From: a virus
Length of the DNA: 64,000 bases
Reading direction: 5' to 3' (one strand)
IMG/VR virus record: IMGVR_UViG_3300008266_000038
Coordinates: 1 to 64,000 of that record
Shown here: one piece after another, positions 6,648-13,853 of the stretch
Numbering within the stretch: position 1 is the first letter of the stretch
How the letters are laid out: the number at the start of each line of letters is the position of its first letter
Position numbers and translations under genes: made by a program
Notes under the pieces: generated by a model
Databases searched by the model: none
Told to the model about the DNA's origin: nothing
The model's input: the letters and a program-made list of their open reading frames with translations, nothing else

Positions 6648-6914
6648 TTATAAAAATCCAAGACGTTTAGAAATCCTAAAAATTTCATCACTTGTGTATG
6701 GTGCTTTGTTGTTTAGTAGGTTAGAAATTCTGTTTTGTGTCATGTAAAGACTTTTCGCAAATTCTGTTTGTTCCAATCCTAAAAAATCTAATTCTTCTAA
6801 AATTCTAGTTGTAAAGTCTTTGTGATTAAACCCGATAACGCTTTGTATAGTGATGTACTTTGGTTCTTCTAGTCGCTTTTTACTGAAGTTCATTTTGCTT
6901 TCGTATGTGTCCAT
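6648..6914 (-). CDS. XRE-family HTH regulator (88 aa)
   Basis: The C-terminal half shows a canonical HTH: LGLEQTEFAKSLYMTQNRIS as helices 2-3, followed by NLLNNKAPYTSDEIFRISKR. The N-terminal ~30 residues are a basic extension. It resembles HigA-type antitoxins as well as small phage repressors, but no toxin-like partner is adjacent. It begins 4 bases after the stop of the 75-residue gene at 6919. Confidence 0.75.
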   Translation of the reverse strand: MDTYESKMNFSKKRLEEPKYITIQSVIGFNHKDFTTRILEELDFLGLEQTEFAKSLYMTQNRISNLLNNKAPYTSDEIFRISKRLGFL

Positions 6915-6918
6915 AAAA

Positions 6919-7146
6919 TCAAAGTTGTTGGGTTTTCATTTCTTCGGCAGAATTAACTATCTGATAAGGTTGATTTGTTTCGTAAAATCCAAAACCTTTT
7001 TCTTTTTCATATCCCCATATTTTTAAAACTCCATTTTGAAGTATATGTGATGCTGTATCGCTTCTAAATGATAATTGTGATTGAAGTCTTTGCGTTCCAT
7101 CTTCCATTGGTTGTCCTAGTGGGAATAATTTTATTTTTGCTTCCAT
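6919..7146 (-). CDS. Hypothetical protein (75 aa)
   Basis: A small protein of unknown family with QLSFRSDTASHILQNGVLK and a following aromatic, Gly-rich stretch that suggests beta structure. It lies in the run of closely packed minus-strand early genes between 7159 and 6648. Confidence 0.6.
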   Translation of the reverse strand: MEAKIKLFPLGQPMEDGTQRLQSQLSFRSDTASHILQNGVLKIWGYEKEKGFGFYETNQPYQIVNSAEEMKTQQL

Positions 7147-7158
7147 AATGTAAAAGTT

Positions 7159-7368
7159 TTAGTCGTTTTCTTCTTCCTGTTCGTTTTCGTAATAATCGAC
7201 AAGCATATACAATCTATTTCTTAATTGTTGCTTTGTTTCTTCGGCAAGGCTCCAAACACTTTCAAGAGTTTCAAATTCTTCTCCGCTTAGTTCCTGGATT
7301 AGTTGAACCATTTTTATTCGTTTGTTGCTTTGTAACGCTTTTGCTATTTTTATAATTGGACTTTTCAT
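7159..7368 (-). CDS. Hypothetical protein (69 aa)
   Basis: An all-helical, acidic small protein ending in a run of Glu/Asp/Asn. No recognised family. It starts 5 bases after the stop of the gene at 7374. Confidence 0.6.
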   Translation of the reverse strand: MKSPIIKIAKALQSNKRIKMVQLIQELSGEEFETLESVWSLAEETKQQLRNRLYMLVDYYENEQEEEND

Positions 7369-7373
7369 AACTT

Positions 7374-7580
7374 TTATTTTTTTAGTTGTTCAAAAAGTTC
7401 TTCTTTGTTTCCTGAGAAAATTAAATTTCCGTTTTCGTAAATATCAATATTTACTACTTCACCGTTTTTACATTCGATTCTGTCTTCTGAATGTCTTAAA
7501 AAAGTAACTACACTATTAAGATTTTCTTTGTATTGTGGTGTATTACCTTGTTTTCTTGTTTTTACATTTAATGCTTTCAT
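7374..7580 (-). CDS. Hypothetical protein (68 aa)
   Basis: I choose ATG 7580 (MKALNVKTRKQ) over the in-frame GTG at 7607. The intervening bases, GTGAAACTTTTAACAAAAT, match the leader seen ahead of the gene at 6370 and belong to the recurrent TGAAASTTT motif, so they are more likely regulatory than coding. The product is a small beta-rich protein of unknown function. Confidence 0.6.
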   Translation of the reverse strand: MKALNVKTRKQGNTPQYKENLNSVVTFLRHSEDRIECKNGEVVNIDIYENGNLIFSGNKEELFEQLKK

Positions 7581-7676
7581 AATTTCAAATTTTGTTAAAA
7601 GTTTCACTTAAAAAATAGTTCCCTTTGTCGGTATCGCTCCGAATAACAAACCACGTTTGCAAAGGGATTTTGTTTT
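7581..7676. promoter_or_regulatory. Intergenic element: AAASTTTCA-N3-AAAAAATA plus hairpin (copy 1)
   Basis: Read on the plus strand: AAAGTTTCA (7598-7606), three bases, AAAAAATA (7610-7617), then a hairpin with stem CCCTTTG / CAAAGGG (7621-7627 and 7660-7666). Two further copies with the same spacing lie at 9242 and 13036. The hairpin is more G+C-rich than its surroundings. Function unknown. Confidence 0.55.
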
Positions 7677-7685
7677 TGCGTTTTT

Positions 7686-7979
7686 TTAGTTTGTTTTTCC
7701 AAAACCTATAACGCTGTTTTTATTAGTATAATCATAACCCAAACTATTTAGTTTGTCTGTAATAGCTAAAGCAATGCTTGTGCTTCCTCCGTTCAAATTT
7801 AATCCGGTTGGGTAGTGTTCTTTAATGAAGTTTACAAAAATTCTTCCATAAGCTCCGGAACGATAAGACGCGCTATATAATTTTTGAGCTTTTGAGTTGA
7901 TAAATTCAACTAATTTTGATTCGTGGTTTTTTACTAAATAATCAGCAATTTGATTCGTTGTTACTTGTATCGTTTTCAT
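7686..7979 (-). CDS. Hypothetical protein (97 aa)
   Basis: A soluble protein with a helical N-terminal half and YRSGAYGRIFVNF in the middle, ending in basic residues. No family recognised. Its start overlaps the stop of the gene at 7976 by 4 bases. Confidence 0.6.
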   Translation of the reverse strand: MKTIQVTTNQIADYLVKNHESKLVEFINSKAQKLYSASYRSGAYGRIFVNFIKEHYPTGLNLNGGSTSIALAITDKLNSLGYDYTNKNSVIGFGKTN

Positions 7980-8227
7980 GATAAATTAAATTTATGGTTA
8001 AACTTTTGTTTTGTTGCTTCTGGATTACTTTTGAAAGATGAAATTTTGTTGAAAGTTTCAGTACATGAAGAAATTAAATTCTCCGCGTTAAACTCCGTTA
8101 AATTTCCTCCTAACATTCGGAACCACTCAAAAAATTCATTAGCCTTAACAACTTCTTTTGGAGTGGCTTTTTGCTTTGTGTTTTGAAGCTCCGACACTAG
8201 CCCTGTTTTGTTAAATTCTATTTGCAT
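7976..8227 (-). CDS. Hypothetical protein (83 aa)
   Basis: ATG 8227 (MQIEFNKTGLVSEL) is preferred over the in-frame ATG at 8266 because it overlaps the stop of a 34-codon membrane-peptide gene (8218-8322) in the usual coupled manner. It contains NTKQKAT, encoded by the same 23 bases as in the XRE gene at 6029. Function unknown. Confidence 0.55.
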   Translation of the reverse strand: MQIEFNKTGLVSELQNTKQKATPKEVVKANEFFEWFRMLGGNLTEFNAENLISSCTETFNKISSFKSNPEATKQKFNHKFNLS

Positions 8228-8322
8228 GATGATAAAAATAAAACGGTTAATACTATTAAAATACATATTACGGTCGCTGTTATCATTCCAAGTAAGAATA
8301 TTTGATAAGGTGTTAATTTCAT
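8218..8322 (-). CDS. Tiny membrane peptide (34 aa)
   Basis: An ATG-to-TAG frame coding for MKLTPYQIFLLGMITATVI followed by ten more mostly hydrophobic residues, then SSCK. It is one transmembrane helix with a short tail. Its stop overlaps the start of the next gene. The regular packing of overlapping small frames here supports it as a real gene. Function unknown. Confidence 0.45.
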   Translation of the reverse strand: MKLTPYQIFLLGMITATVICILIVLTVLFLSSCK

Positions 8323-8326
8323 AAGG

Positions 8327-8407
8327 CTATAATTTATAAGCAAGAATACTTTGTTTAACGTGTTTTTTTGGTGCTAATTTCTGTAAAAGTTTTAGTAGTT
8401 TTTTCAT
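8327..8407 (-). CDS. Tiny basic peptide (26 aa)
   Basis: An ATG-to-TAG frame coding for a Lys- and Leu-rich amphipathic peptide beginning MKKLLKLLQKLAPKK. It overlaps the stop of the 55-residue gene upstream as TCATGA. It could be a membrane-active or DNA-binding micropeptide; this is a guess from composition. Confidence 0.4.
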   Translation of the reverse strand: MKKLLKLLQKLAPKKHVKQSILAYKL

Positions 8408-8571
8408 GATGTTTTAGGTTTTAAAAAAAAGAAGTGAAAAAATAAAAAATGTAAATAAAAAACGTCTTTGTTATTTAATTTGAAGTACTCAAATTTTCCG
8501 TCAAAACCTATTTGATATTTATTAAATAAAATAAATCCCTTTTTGTTTCTGTAAATTTCAATCGTTTTCAT
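8404..8571 (-). CDS. Small protein (55 aa)
   Basis: An ATG-to-TGA frame beginning MKTIEIYRNKKGFILF. The first 40 residues look like a beta-rich soluble domain; the last 15 are very Phe-rich (HFLFFHFFFL). The stop overlaps the next start (ATGA). It fills what otherwise would be a 300-base gap. Confidence 0.45.
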   Translation of the reverse strand: MKTIEIYRNKKGFILFNKYQIGFDGKFEYFKLNNKDVFYLHFLFFHFFFLKPKTS

Positions 8572-8577
8572 GATGAA

Positions 8578-8763
8578 TTAATTTAGTATTGTTAAAAATC
8601 GTCTTTTGTTTATCTCTTGCGCTTCCGCTATGTTTTTGCGGTATTTTTGTATGGATTCAGTTGTAAAACTAAATTCTAGTTGTTCGCGCTGCTCTTTTAA
8701 AATTTCGCTCAAAATTTCCGCTTCTGAAATTTTAAAAATGTATTCCCAAAGTTCGTAAGGCAT
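8578..8763 (-). CDS. Hypothetical protein (61 aa)
   Basis: A small helical protein (MPYELWEYIFKISEAEIL) of unknown family. It begins 12 bases after the stop of the 146-residue gene at 8776 and belongs to the same early transcription unit. Confidence 0.55.
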   Translation of the reverse strand: MPYELWEYIFKISEAEILSEILKEQREQLEFSFTTESIQKYRKNIAEAQEINKRRFLTILN

Positions 8764-8775
8764 AATTTTAAGGTT

Positions 8776-9216
8776 TTAAAAGTTGTTTGTTTTTTTATTC
8801 AATAAAGCAAATTTTTCTTTGTCTTCTGATTTTAAAAACTTTCCATAACTTTTAGGTTCAAAAATTTCTTCCATTATCCCAAAATGAGGGCATCTAAAAT
8901 CAATTTCTTTTTCAAAAATTCCTAAAACGTAAAATTTACCATACCCCTCTTTACTATCTGTACAATAAAAAAAAGTACCTTTCTTTAAAATTGTATTATT
9001 TAAAGTAATATCTTTTTTACTCTTAAAAACTTGTAAATAATAATGTTTTAATGTTTCTATTGTTATATGAGGTTTTTTGAAAATTCTATTGACTTTTTTT
9101 TGTACTTTTAATAGTTCTTTTTCAGAATTAGCTAAAAACCAATAACTCGTACCTTGTGGTATAATTCTATAAACCTCATTGTATAAATAAATTGATTTGT
9201 AAGGATAATTTTCCAT
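8776..9216 (-). CDS. Hypothetical protein (146 aa)
   Basis: A basic, aromatic-rich protein beginning MENYPYKSIYLYNEVYRI, probably mixed alpha/beta. No family recognised. Its leader contains the second copy of the AAASTTTCA/AAAAAATA/hairpin element. Confidence 0.6.
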   Translation of the reverse strand: MENYPYKSIYLYNEVYRIIPQGTSYWFLANSEKELLKVQKKVNRIFKKPHITIETLKHYYLQVFKSKKDITLNNTILKKGTFFYCTDSKEGYGKFYVLGIFEKEIDFRCPHFGIMEEIFEPKSYGKFLKSEDKEKFALLNKKTNNF

Positions 9217-9312
9217 GATATATAAATTTAAGATTTTAGTAAAAGTTTCACGTAAAAAATAGCGCCTAACCTAGTAACGAACTAGCAACGGATCAAAATC
9301 GTTAGGCTGTAA
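9217..9312. promoter_or_regulatory. Intergenic element: AAASTTTCA-N3-AAAAAATA plus hairpin (copy 2)
   Basis: On the plus strand: AAAGTTTCA (9242-9250), three bases, AAAAAATA (9254-9261), then stem GCCTAAC / GTTAGGC (9264-9270 and 9301-9307). Inside the loop, CTAG (9271-9274) and a second CTAG (9282-9285) could pair as a smaller stem. The order and spacing match those at 7598 and 13036. Confidence 0.55.
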
Positions 9313-9317
9313 TAAAA

Positions 9318-9584
9318 TTATTTGAAAAAATAATGTGTTTTTAAAAACTCGCTTGCTTCTGTTTCCCAAGATGCAAAATTTAAAATTGTTTCTTTGCTTA
9401 CCTTTTTAAATTTCATATCTTTATGGTCTAGCTCTTGAATACTTTTAATTCCGTTTTTATCAAAAGTTTTAAGTATCTCAACCAATTGTAAAGGCTCTTG
9501 AAATATAAATTTTCCGTTAGTTGTTTGATATTGGAAAGTGACTAAAAAAGTTCTTTTGTCTAAGTTTAAAAATAAGTTTTTCAT
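9318..9584 (-). CDS. Hypothetical protein (88 aa)
   Basis: A small protein beginning MKNLFLNLDKRTFLVTFQYQ with alternating hydrophobic residues suggesting beta strands at the start and helices later. No family recognised. Confidence 0.6.
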   Translation of the reverse strand: MKNLFLNLDKRTFLVTFQYQTTNGKFIFQEPLQLVEILKTFDKNGIKSIQELDHKDMKFKKVSKETILNFASWETEASEFLKTHYFFK

Positions 9585-9601
9585 GATGTTGTATTTTAGT
9601 G

Positions 9602-9844
9602 TTATTTACCTGGATTTTCTTTTTTTGCTTGAGTAAGAAAGTTTTTTAAATTACTTTCGAATATATCTCGAGCTTCTTCTACATTCATTTTTAAAAGCGT
9701 TTCGAACTCCTTGCGCGCTTCTTGTTCGTTTATTGTTTTTACATTGGTATTCATTAATAAAAACAAGTTTTCAAAATTGATCGGTTCTAAAATATTGCGG
9801 CTTCTTTCGTAATCGCTCGTAAAATCTATATTATTAAAGTCCAT
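9602..9844 (-). CDS. Hypothetical protein (80 aa)
   Basis: An acidic, mainly helical small protein with TINEQEARKEFETLLKMNVE. Unknown family; part of the early minus-strand unit. Confidence 0.6.
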   Translation of the reverse strand: MDFNNIDFTSDYERSRNILEPINFENLFLLMNTNVKTINEQEARKEFETLLKMNVEEARDIFESNLKNFLTQAKKENPGK

Positions 9845-9862
9845 GATTAAAAGTTTTAAAAG

Positions 9863-10369
9863 TTAAAATTTATTGTTTATAATTCGGTCCGCGCAATACT
9901 TCAAAATTTGTATTTCGTTGTTACTTAAACAACTTTCTTTTATAGTTTTGTAACCAATACCATTAGTTAAATAAATTTGATCACCAACTAAAATAAATTC
10001 GATACTATTGCGGCGCGAAATTCTGTAATAATTTCCGTTAACACTGTAACAAGATGAAAAGCGCTCGTTTTTTAAGTGGTCCTTAAAATCTACTTTTTTA
10101 ATCGGATCTTTACCGTTTGGATTTTTAACAAAAAACGCTTTTTCGTCGGTTCTTACGTCGTTTTGAATTCTTTCAATCCAAGTATCAAAAATACGATGAC
10201 CGCATTTTGTGTTGTATTGGTTGTCAAATAAATGTGTTGTATCAATTTCAACAAATTTACCTTTGTTTTCTTCAATCCACTTTTTAAAATCCAAGTGCTT
10301 TTGATAGTCTTTTTGAAATCCTCTAAAAGTTTCAATGTGAATGTAATTAGTCGTAAGTAGTGCCTTCAT
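9863..10369 (-). CDS. Hypothetical protein (168 aa)
   Basis: ATG 10369 (MKALLTTNYIHIETF) is chosen over an in-frame TTG at 10399. A mixed alpha/beta protein with many charged residues and a RISRRNSIEFILVGDQIYL segment. No family recognised. It is the second gene behind the early leftward promoter. Confidence 0.6.
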   Translation of the reverse strand: MKALLTTNYIHIETFRGFQKDYQKHLDFKKWIEENKGKFVEIDTTHLFDNQYNTKCGHRIFDTWIERIQNDVRTDEKAFFVKNPNGKDPIKKVDFKDHLKNERFSSCYSVNGNYYRISRRNSIEFILVGDQIYLTNGIGYKTIKESCLSNNEIQILKYCADRIINNKF

Positions 10370-10423
10370 AATATTAAGCGGTTTTAATAAGTTCCGCAAA
10401 CTTGTTTAAATTAATTGATTAGT

Positions 10424-10891
10424 TTATTTTTTAAAAAGTTGTTGAGTAAATTCTCCTAAACCTATTTTTTGAAGGTAACCAGTAGGGAAATAATCTATAA
10501 AAGCGCCATAAATTCCAGTACCTTCAAAAACTTCTTTTGTTTTGTCTATTACTTTAACCTCAAAACCTTCAAATTCTAGTTTGTATTTTTCAGTTTGTGA
10601 TGCGTAAAGTAAAAATTTATTAACTTGTGCCAAGTCTTTTTTATATTCTTTAACGTTGTATTTTGCAGTAAAGTCTTCAGATAGTAACATTTTATCGATT
10701 AATTTTTTATCGATTAAAGTTTTTTTACAATCTAAACCAATGTTAAAAACTTCTTTTGTGTTTACGTCTTTAACCGTTGCGATGTTTACGATAGGTCTTC
10801 CGCAATTATCACAAGCACACACAAAATCAGCATCAAAAATATTTTGACGTGTTATTCTAATTACTTCTAAATTATTATTTAACAGTTTCAT
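10424..10891 (-). CDS. Zinc-ribbon-like early protein (155 aa)
   Basis: The N-terminal third contains CACDNCGRPI and, 33 residues after its last Cys, GLDCKKTL: cysteines arranged as in a treble-clef or zinc-ribbon fold. The rest is mixed alpha/beta. It may bind nucleic acid, but the function is unknown. It is the first gene of the leftward early block, directly downstream of a promoter. Confidence 0.65.
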   Translation of the reverse strand: MKLLNNNLEVIRITRQNIFDADFVCACDNCGRPIVNIATVKDVNTKEVFNIGLDCKKTLIDKKLIDKMLLSEDFTAKYNVKEYKKDLAQVNKFLLYASQTEKYKLEFEGFEVKVIDKTKEVFEGTGIYGAFIDYFPTGYLQKIGLGEFTQQLFKK

Positions 10892-10932
10892 GATAATAAG
10901 TATTAAATTAGTGATTCGTTTAATTTTCTTTT

Positions 10933-10960
10933 ACAAATGTAGTAAACAAATACTATACAA
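10933..10960 (-). promoter_or_regulatory. Leftward early promoter
   Basis: On the minus strand, TTTG (complement of 10957-10960) is followed 16 bases later by TACATTTG (complement of 10933-10940), matching the Bacteroidota -33 TTTG / -7 TAnnTTTG pattern with a short spacer. The flanking TTTACTACATTTGTA closely matches the rightward promoter at 12274. Confidence 0.6.
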
Positions 10961-12148
10961 ACCTATCGAGTAAAACAATAGTAGTAAATAATTACTATAA
11001 ATAAAACTTATATATTCCTATTTACAAGGGATTACAAAGGAAATTAACACGAAAAAAAAGTAAAAATAATTTAAAATTTAACAAATTTTAACATTTGGAC
11101 CACTCAATAAAGTTATAAAATGCGTATTTATAGCAGTTTAGAAAGTTGCTGAAAGTTTCACGATAAGAGAAGCCACAAGGAAGAAACAAACCAACAACCA
11201 AACAAAAAAACAACATCGATAAAATTTATAATTCATTCCAGTACAAAACAAAAAATACCATAAATCAAGTATTTAAACATTGACGCATTTTAAAACGTTT
11301 TAAGCAATTGGAATCGAATTAAAATATACTTACTTCAAATTTTACTTAAACTTTCACAAAGAGAGGAAAAACAACCAATACACAAACAATAAACACCAAA
11401 ACAAAATAACATCAATCAAAAAAAACTATGAACAATATAAAAAAAATAAATACTTAAACTTCAATACATTAACAATCCTTTATTATATATTACTTAACTT
11501 GTTGATTTATAACTACTTACAAATTCACTATTTTATGTAATCATTTTCTTATTTTACTAATGTATTACATAACGTAAACAACTCAAAGGCTAATAAAATC
11601 AATACTTTATAAAGGTTTACAATTCCGGATCATGTTATAATTTCGGAGTAAAAATATAGTAATCCAATGCGAAAGCCTATAAACATTGAGAATGTAAACG
11701 CAAAATGTTAATCATAGTAAGATTAACTATTGTAAAATGGTTGATGATTCCAGATGTAAAATATTGAATTGCTTCACTCGTTAACCCTTGTAAACACTAT
11801 ATAAAAAGCTAAAACATTTGAAAAGTTAAAACCAAAACGAAGACCCACCCCAAGAAAAAAAAGCGTTTAGGTTTTAAGAGTAGCCACTGGAATACATACC
11901 TATTACCCAACCTCTCAACCTTTCTTCTTTAATCTCACAAAAATCAGAGTATTACGTTTTCTATTTTACATAATATTATTATTAGTTATGAATATTTCAA
12001 TAGTAAAAAACCACTACATATACCTTAATTTGTTATTTCTACCTATCTATTTTAAACGATAATACTATTTTGGTATATTTATACGTCTTGATATATTTTA
12101 AAGTCTTATTTAAGCTAAAATGGAGTTATGTAGAATATTTTAATAAAA
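10961..12148. other. Non-coding control region between divergent early blocks
   Basis: About 1.2 kb with no frame of useful length and dense stops in all frames. It is very AT-rich, with A/C-rich plus-strand tracts (for example around 11200 and 11400), and contains TGAAAGTTTCA (11150-11160) and AAACTTTCA (11348-11356). Lying between divergent early transcription units, it is the best candidate in the window for a replication origin or attachment region. I see no direct proof and no clear iterons other than those at its right edge. Confidence 0.5.
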
Positions 12149-12267
12149 AGTAAACGATTTATGTTAAAAACATAGAAAGTGAACGATTCGGTTTAAAAGT
12201 GAACGATTTTATAAATATTAGTGAACGGTTAAAAATAATTTAGTAAACGCTTGTGTAAGTAAACGAT
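12149..12267 (+). repeat. Six direct repeats of AGTRAACGAT (operator or iteron cluster)
   Basis: Copies at 12149-12158, 12178-12187, 12198-12207, 12220-12229 (one mismatch), 12242-12251 (one mismatch) and 12258-12267. Start-to-start spacing is 29, 20, 22, 22 and 16 bases, about two helical turns in most cases, so a protein could bind one face of the DNA. The last copy sits between the -33 and -7 boxes of the promoter of the HTH gene at 12312. That favours an operator; origin iterons are the alternative. Confidence 0.8.
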
Positions 12268-12281
12268 GTTCACTACATTTG
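12251..12281 (+). promoter_or_regulatory. Rightward early promoter overlapped by an operator repeat
   Basis: TTG (12251-12253), a 20-base spacer and TACATTTG (12274-12281) match the Bacteroidota promoter consensus. The spacer contains repeat copy six, so binding there should block RNA polymerase. The start codon follows 30 bases downstream. Confidence 0.7.
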
Positions 12282-12311
12282 TACTTTAATAATTTAAAAA
12301 CGTAATTAAGT

Positions 12312-12653
12312 ATGGAATCAAATGACAAAGATTTAAGGAATCAAAAAATTTTAGATATGCATAATTCTGATATGAGTATTGGAGTTATTGCAAAAGAATT
12401 TGGTATGAGTAAGGCAGGTGTTCACAAGATTATTCAATCATTTATCAAAACAGGAAATGATAATATTCCTCCAAAAGAAGTTGTTCCTGTGAAATTGAAA
12501 GGAACTGAAGAGCGATTTACTAATTTTTCTGGATATGAGAGATTAGATGTAAATGTTTACTCGCACAAAGAAACAGGTGAAATTGTTCAGGTAGCGTTTG
12601 TGAAATCTAAAAGCAAAGATGAGTTTGGGTATTTTGTAAAAGTTAATAATTAG
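12312..12653 (+). CDS. HTH DNA-binding protein, likely regulator of its own operon
   Basis: A 113-residue protein. Residues ~8-50 (RNQKILDMHNSDMSIGVIAKE, then FGMSKAGVHKIIQSF) form a clear homeodomain-like/resolvase-type helix-turn-helix. The C-terminal half is beta-rich without a recognised domain. It is the first gene behind the repeat-bound promoter at 12251, so it is the natural candidate to bind the AGTRAACGAT repeats as an autoregulator or origin-binding protein. Confidence 0.75.
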   Translation: MESNDKDLRNQKILDMHNSDMSIGVIAKEFGMSKAGVHKIIQSFIKTGNDNIPPKEVVPVKLKGTEERFTNFSGYERLDVNVYSHKETGEIVQVAFVKSKSKDEFGYFVKVNN

Positions 12654-12658
12654 TAGTT

Positions 12659-13033
12659 ATGGTAAAATTTAAGTGTATTGCTAATTACATAATGAAAGAT
12701 AGCGGTGAATTAGCATTTGAAGAAGGTAAGGTTTATGAATTTAAAATAAATGGAGATTGGTTTGAAACAACTTCAAATATTGGATGGCATAGATTAGAAG
12801 AAGAAGATATTGTTGAGTATTTTGATAATTTTCATGAAGAACAACCAAATGCTTTAGATGAATTTGTAGAAAGTCATTTTAAAGATAGTGACCGATTAAA
12901 ATACATTGATGCATCATTGAGATTGGCTAATATTCAACTTAACCAAGAACTTTTAGTGAAAGTTGTAAAAATAGTTGATTTGGTTAATGAGAAAGGTGGT
13001 AAAGTTAGTGTTGAGGATATTGTGAAATTATAG
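12659..13033 (+). CDS. Hypothetical protein (124 aa)
   Basis: The first ~55 residues (KFKCIANYIMKDSGELAFEEGKVYEFKING) look like a small beta-barrel of a kind also predicted at the start of the protein at 13846. The remainder is helical. Six bases after the regulator gene, same operon. Function unknown. Confidence 0.65.
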   Translation: MVKFKCIANYIMKDSGELAFEEGKVYEFKINGDWFETTSNIGWHRLEEEDIVEYFDNFHEEQPNALDEFVESHFKDSDRLKYIDASLRLANIQLNQELLVKVVKIVDLVNEKGGKVSVEDIVKL

Positions 13034-13133
13034 CTAAACTTTCAGAGAAAAAATAACCGACCGCTAACGCGGTAATAGAAATGTAAACTACTGCGCGACA
13101 AGTCAAATTTGATAAACTTAAATAAAATAAACC
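13034..13133 (+). promoter_or_regulatory. Intergenic element: AAASTTTCA-N3-AAAAAATA plus hairpin (copy 3)
   Basis: AAACTTTCA (13036-13044), three bases, AAAAAATA (13048-13055), then stem ACCGC / GCGGT with a TAAC loop (13060-13064 and 13069-13073). It has the same plus-strand order as the copies at 7598 and 9242, although genes here run the opposite way. Confidence 0.55.
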
Positions 13134-13340
13134 ATGAGTACACTATTTTTAGAATGCGAGGTTACTGAGCATTACACTACACCTCCAAAAGAAAACCAAA
13201 ATGTAAATTTCTGTTTCCAGGAAAAAGCCATTGTGATCAATTTAATGGATGAAGATGCCAAACTAATGCTTCACACAGAAATTTCGAAAGAAGATGCGAT
13301 TGAGTTGGCGAAAACAATTTTAATGAAATACGAAAAGTGA
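13134..13340 (+). CDS. Hypothetical protein (68 aa)
   Basis: A short beta-rich protein with INLMDEDAKLMLHTEISKED and a C-terminal helix. No family recognised. Its stop shares a base with the next start (TGATG). Confidence 0.6.
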   Translation: MSTLFLECEVTEHYTTPPKENQNVNFCFQEKAIVINLMDEDAKLMLHTEISKEDAIELAKTILMKYEK

Positions 13341-13588
13341 TGAGTGATAAAAAACAACAGACAGCGGTTGAATGGTTAATGGAACAAATTACTTATGATT
13401 CATCTGGAGAAAGATGGTCAAGTTTTAGAGAAACAGTAGATTTAAAAATTTACTTTGAACAAGCTAAAGAAATAGAAAAGCAACAGATAACAGATTCTTA
13501 TATTGAAGGTTGTCGAAAAGGATTTAATGAGTTTGGCGAAAATGCAGAATTATATTTCATTAAAACTTTCACAGATGAACTGCCTTAA
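13340..13588 (+). CDS. Hypothetical protein (82 aa)
   Basis: It begins MSDKKQQTAVEWLMEQI and contains FEQAKEIEKQQITDSYIEGC, a pattern common in small phage proteins of Bacteroidota ('TAVEWL...EQAK..E..Q' type, from memory). Function unknown. Coupled to the previous gene; ATG 13340 is preferred over GTG 13337. Confidence 0.65.
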   Translation: MSDKKQQTAVEWLMEQITYDSSGERWSSFRETVDLKIYFEQAKEIEKQQITDSYIEGCRKGFNEFGENAELYFIKTFTDELP

Positions 13589-13853
13589 ATATCTAATCGA
13601 CAAAATGTACGATGGGAACCAAATGCGTATTTTATACAACGGTGATCACGTAATCGGAATAGGAGAAAATGAAGTGTTTGACTATAAAGGACAGTTTAAG
13701 CAAGAATTGTTAACTGAAAAAACTCATTTGACATACTATTCCATTGAAAAAACACACGATGTTCGCATTATCATCCGAATATTCGATTTAAACGAGCGTC
13801 AAGCTAAAATTTTAACTGATTACTACAACCAAAAATTTAATAAAAATGGCTAA
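13575..13853 (+). CDS. Hypothetical protein (92 aa)
   Basis: ATG 13575 is chosen because upstream in-frame codons lie deep inside the previous gene; a 14-base overlap remains. The product is a mixed alpha/beta protein containing RIIIRIFDLNERQAKILTDY near its end. No family recognised. It overlaps the next gene by 8 bases. Confidence 0.6.
   Translation: MNCLKYLIDKMYDGNQMRILYNGDHVIGIGENEVFDYKGQFKQELLTEKTHLTYYSIEKTHDVRIIIRIFDLNERQAKILTDYYNQKFNKNG

Noticed and set aside
6648-6914. HigA-type toxin-antitoxin module
   Set aside because: The HTH protein resembles HigA, but neither neighbour looks like a RelE/HigB toxin.
7581-7607. GTG 7607 as the start of the 7374 gene
   Set aside because: The nine codons ahead of ATG 7580 coincide with a leader motif repeated upstream of other genes, so they are more likely regulatory.
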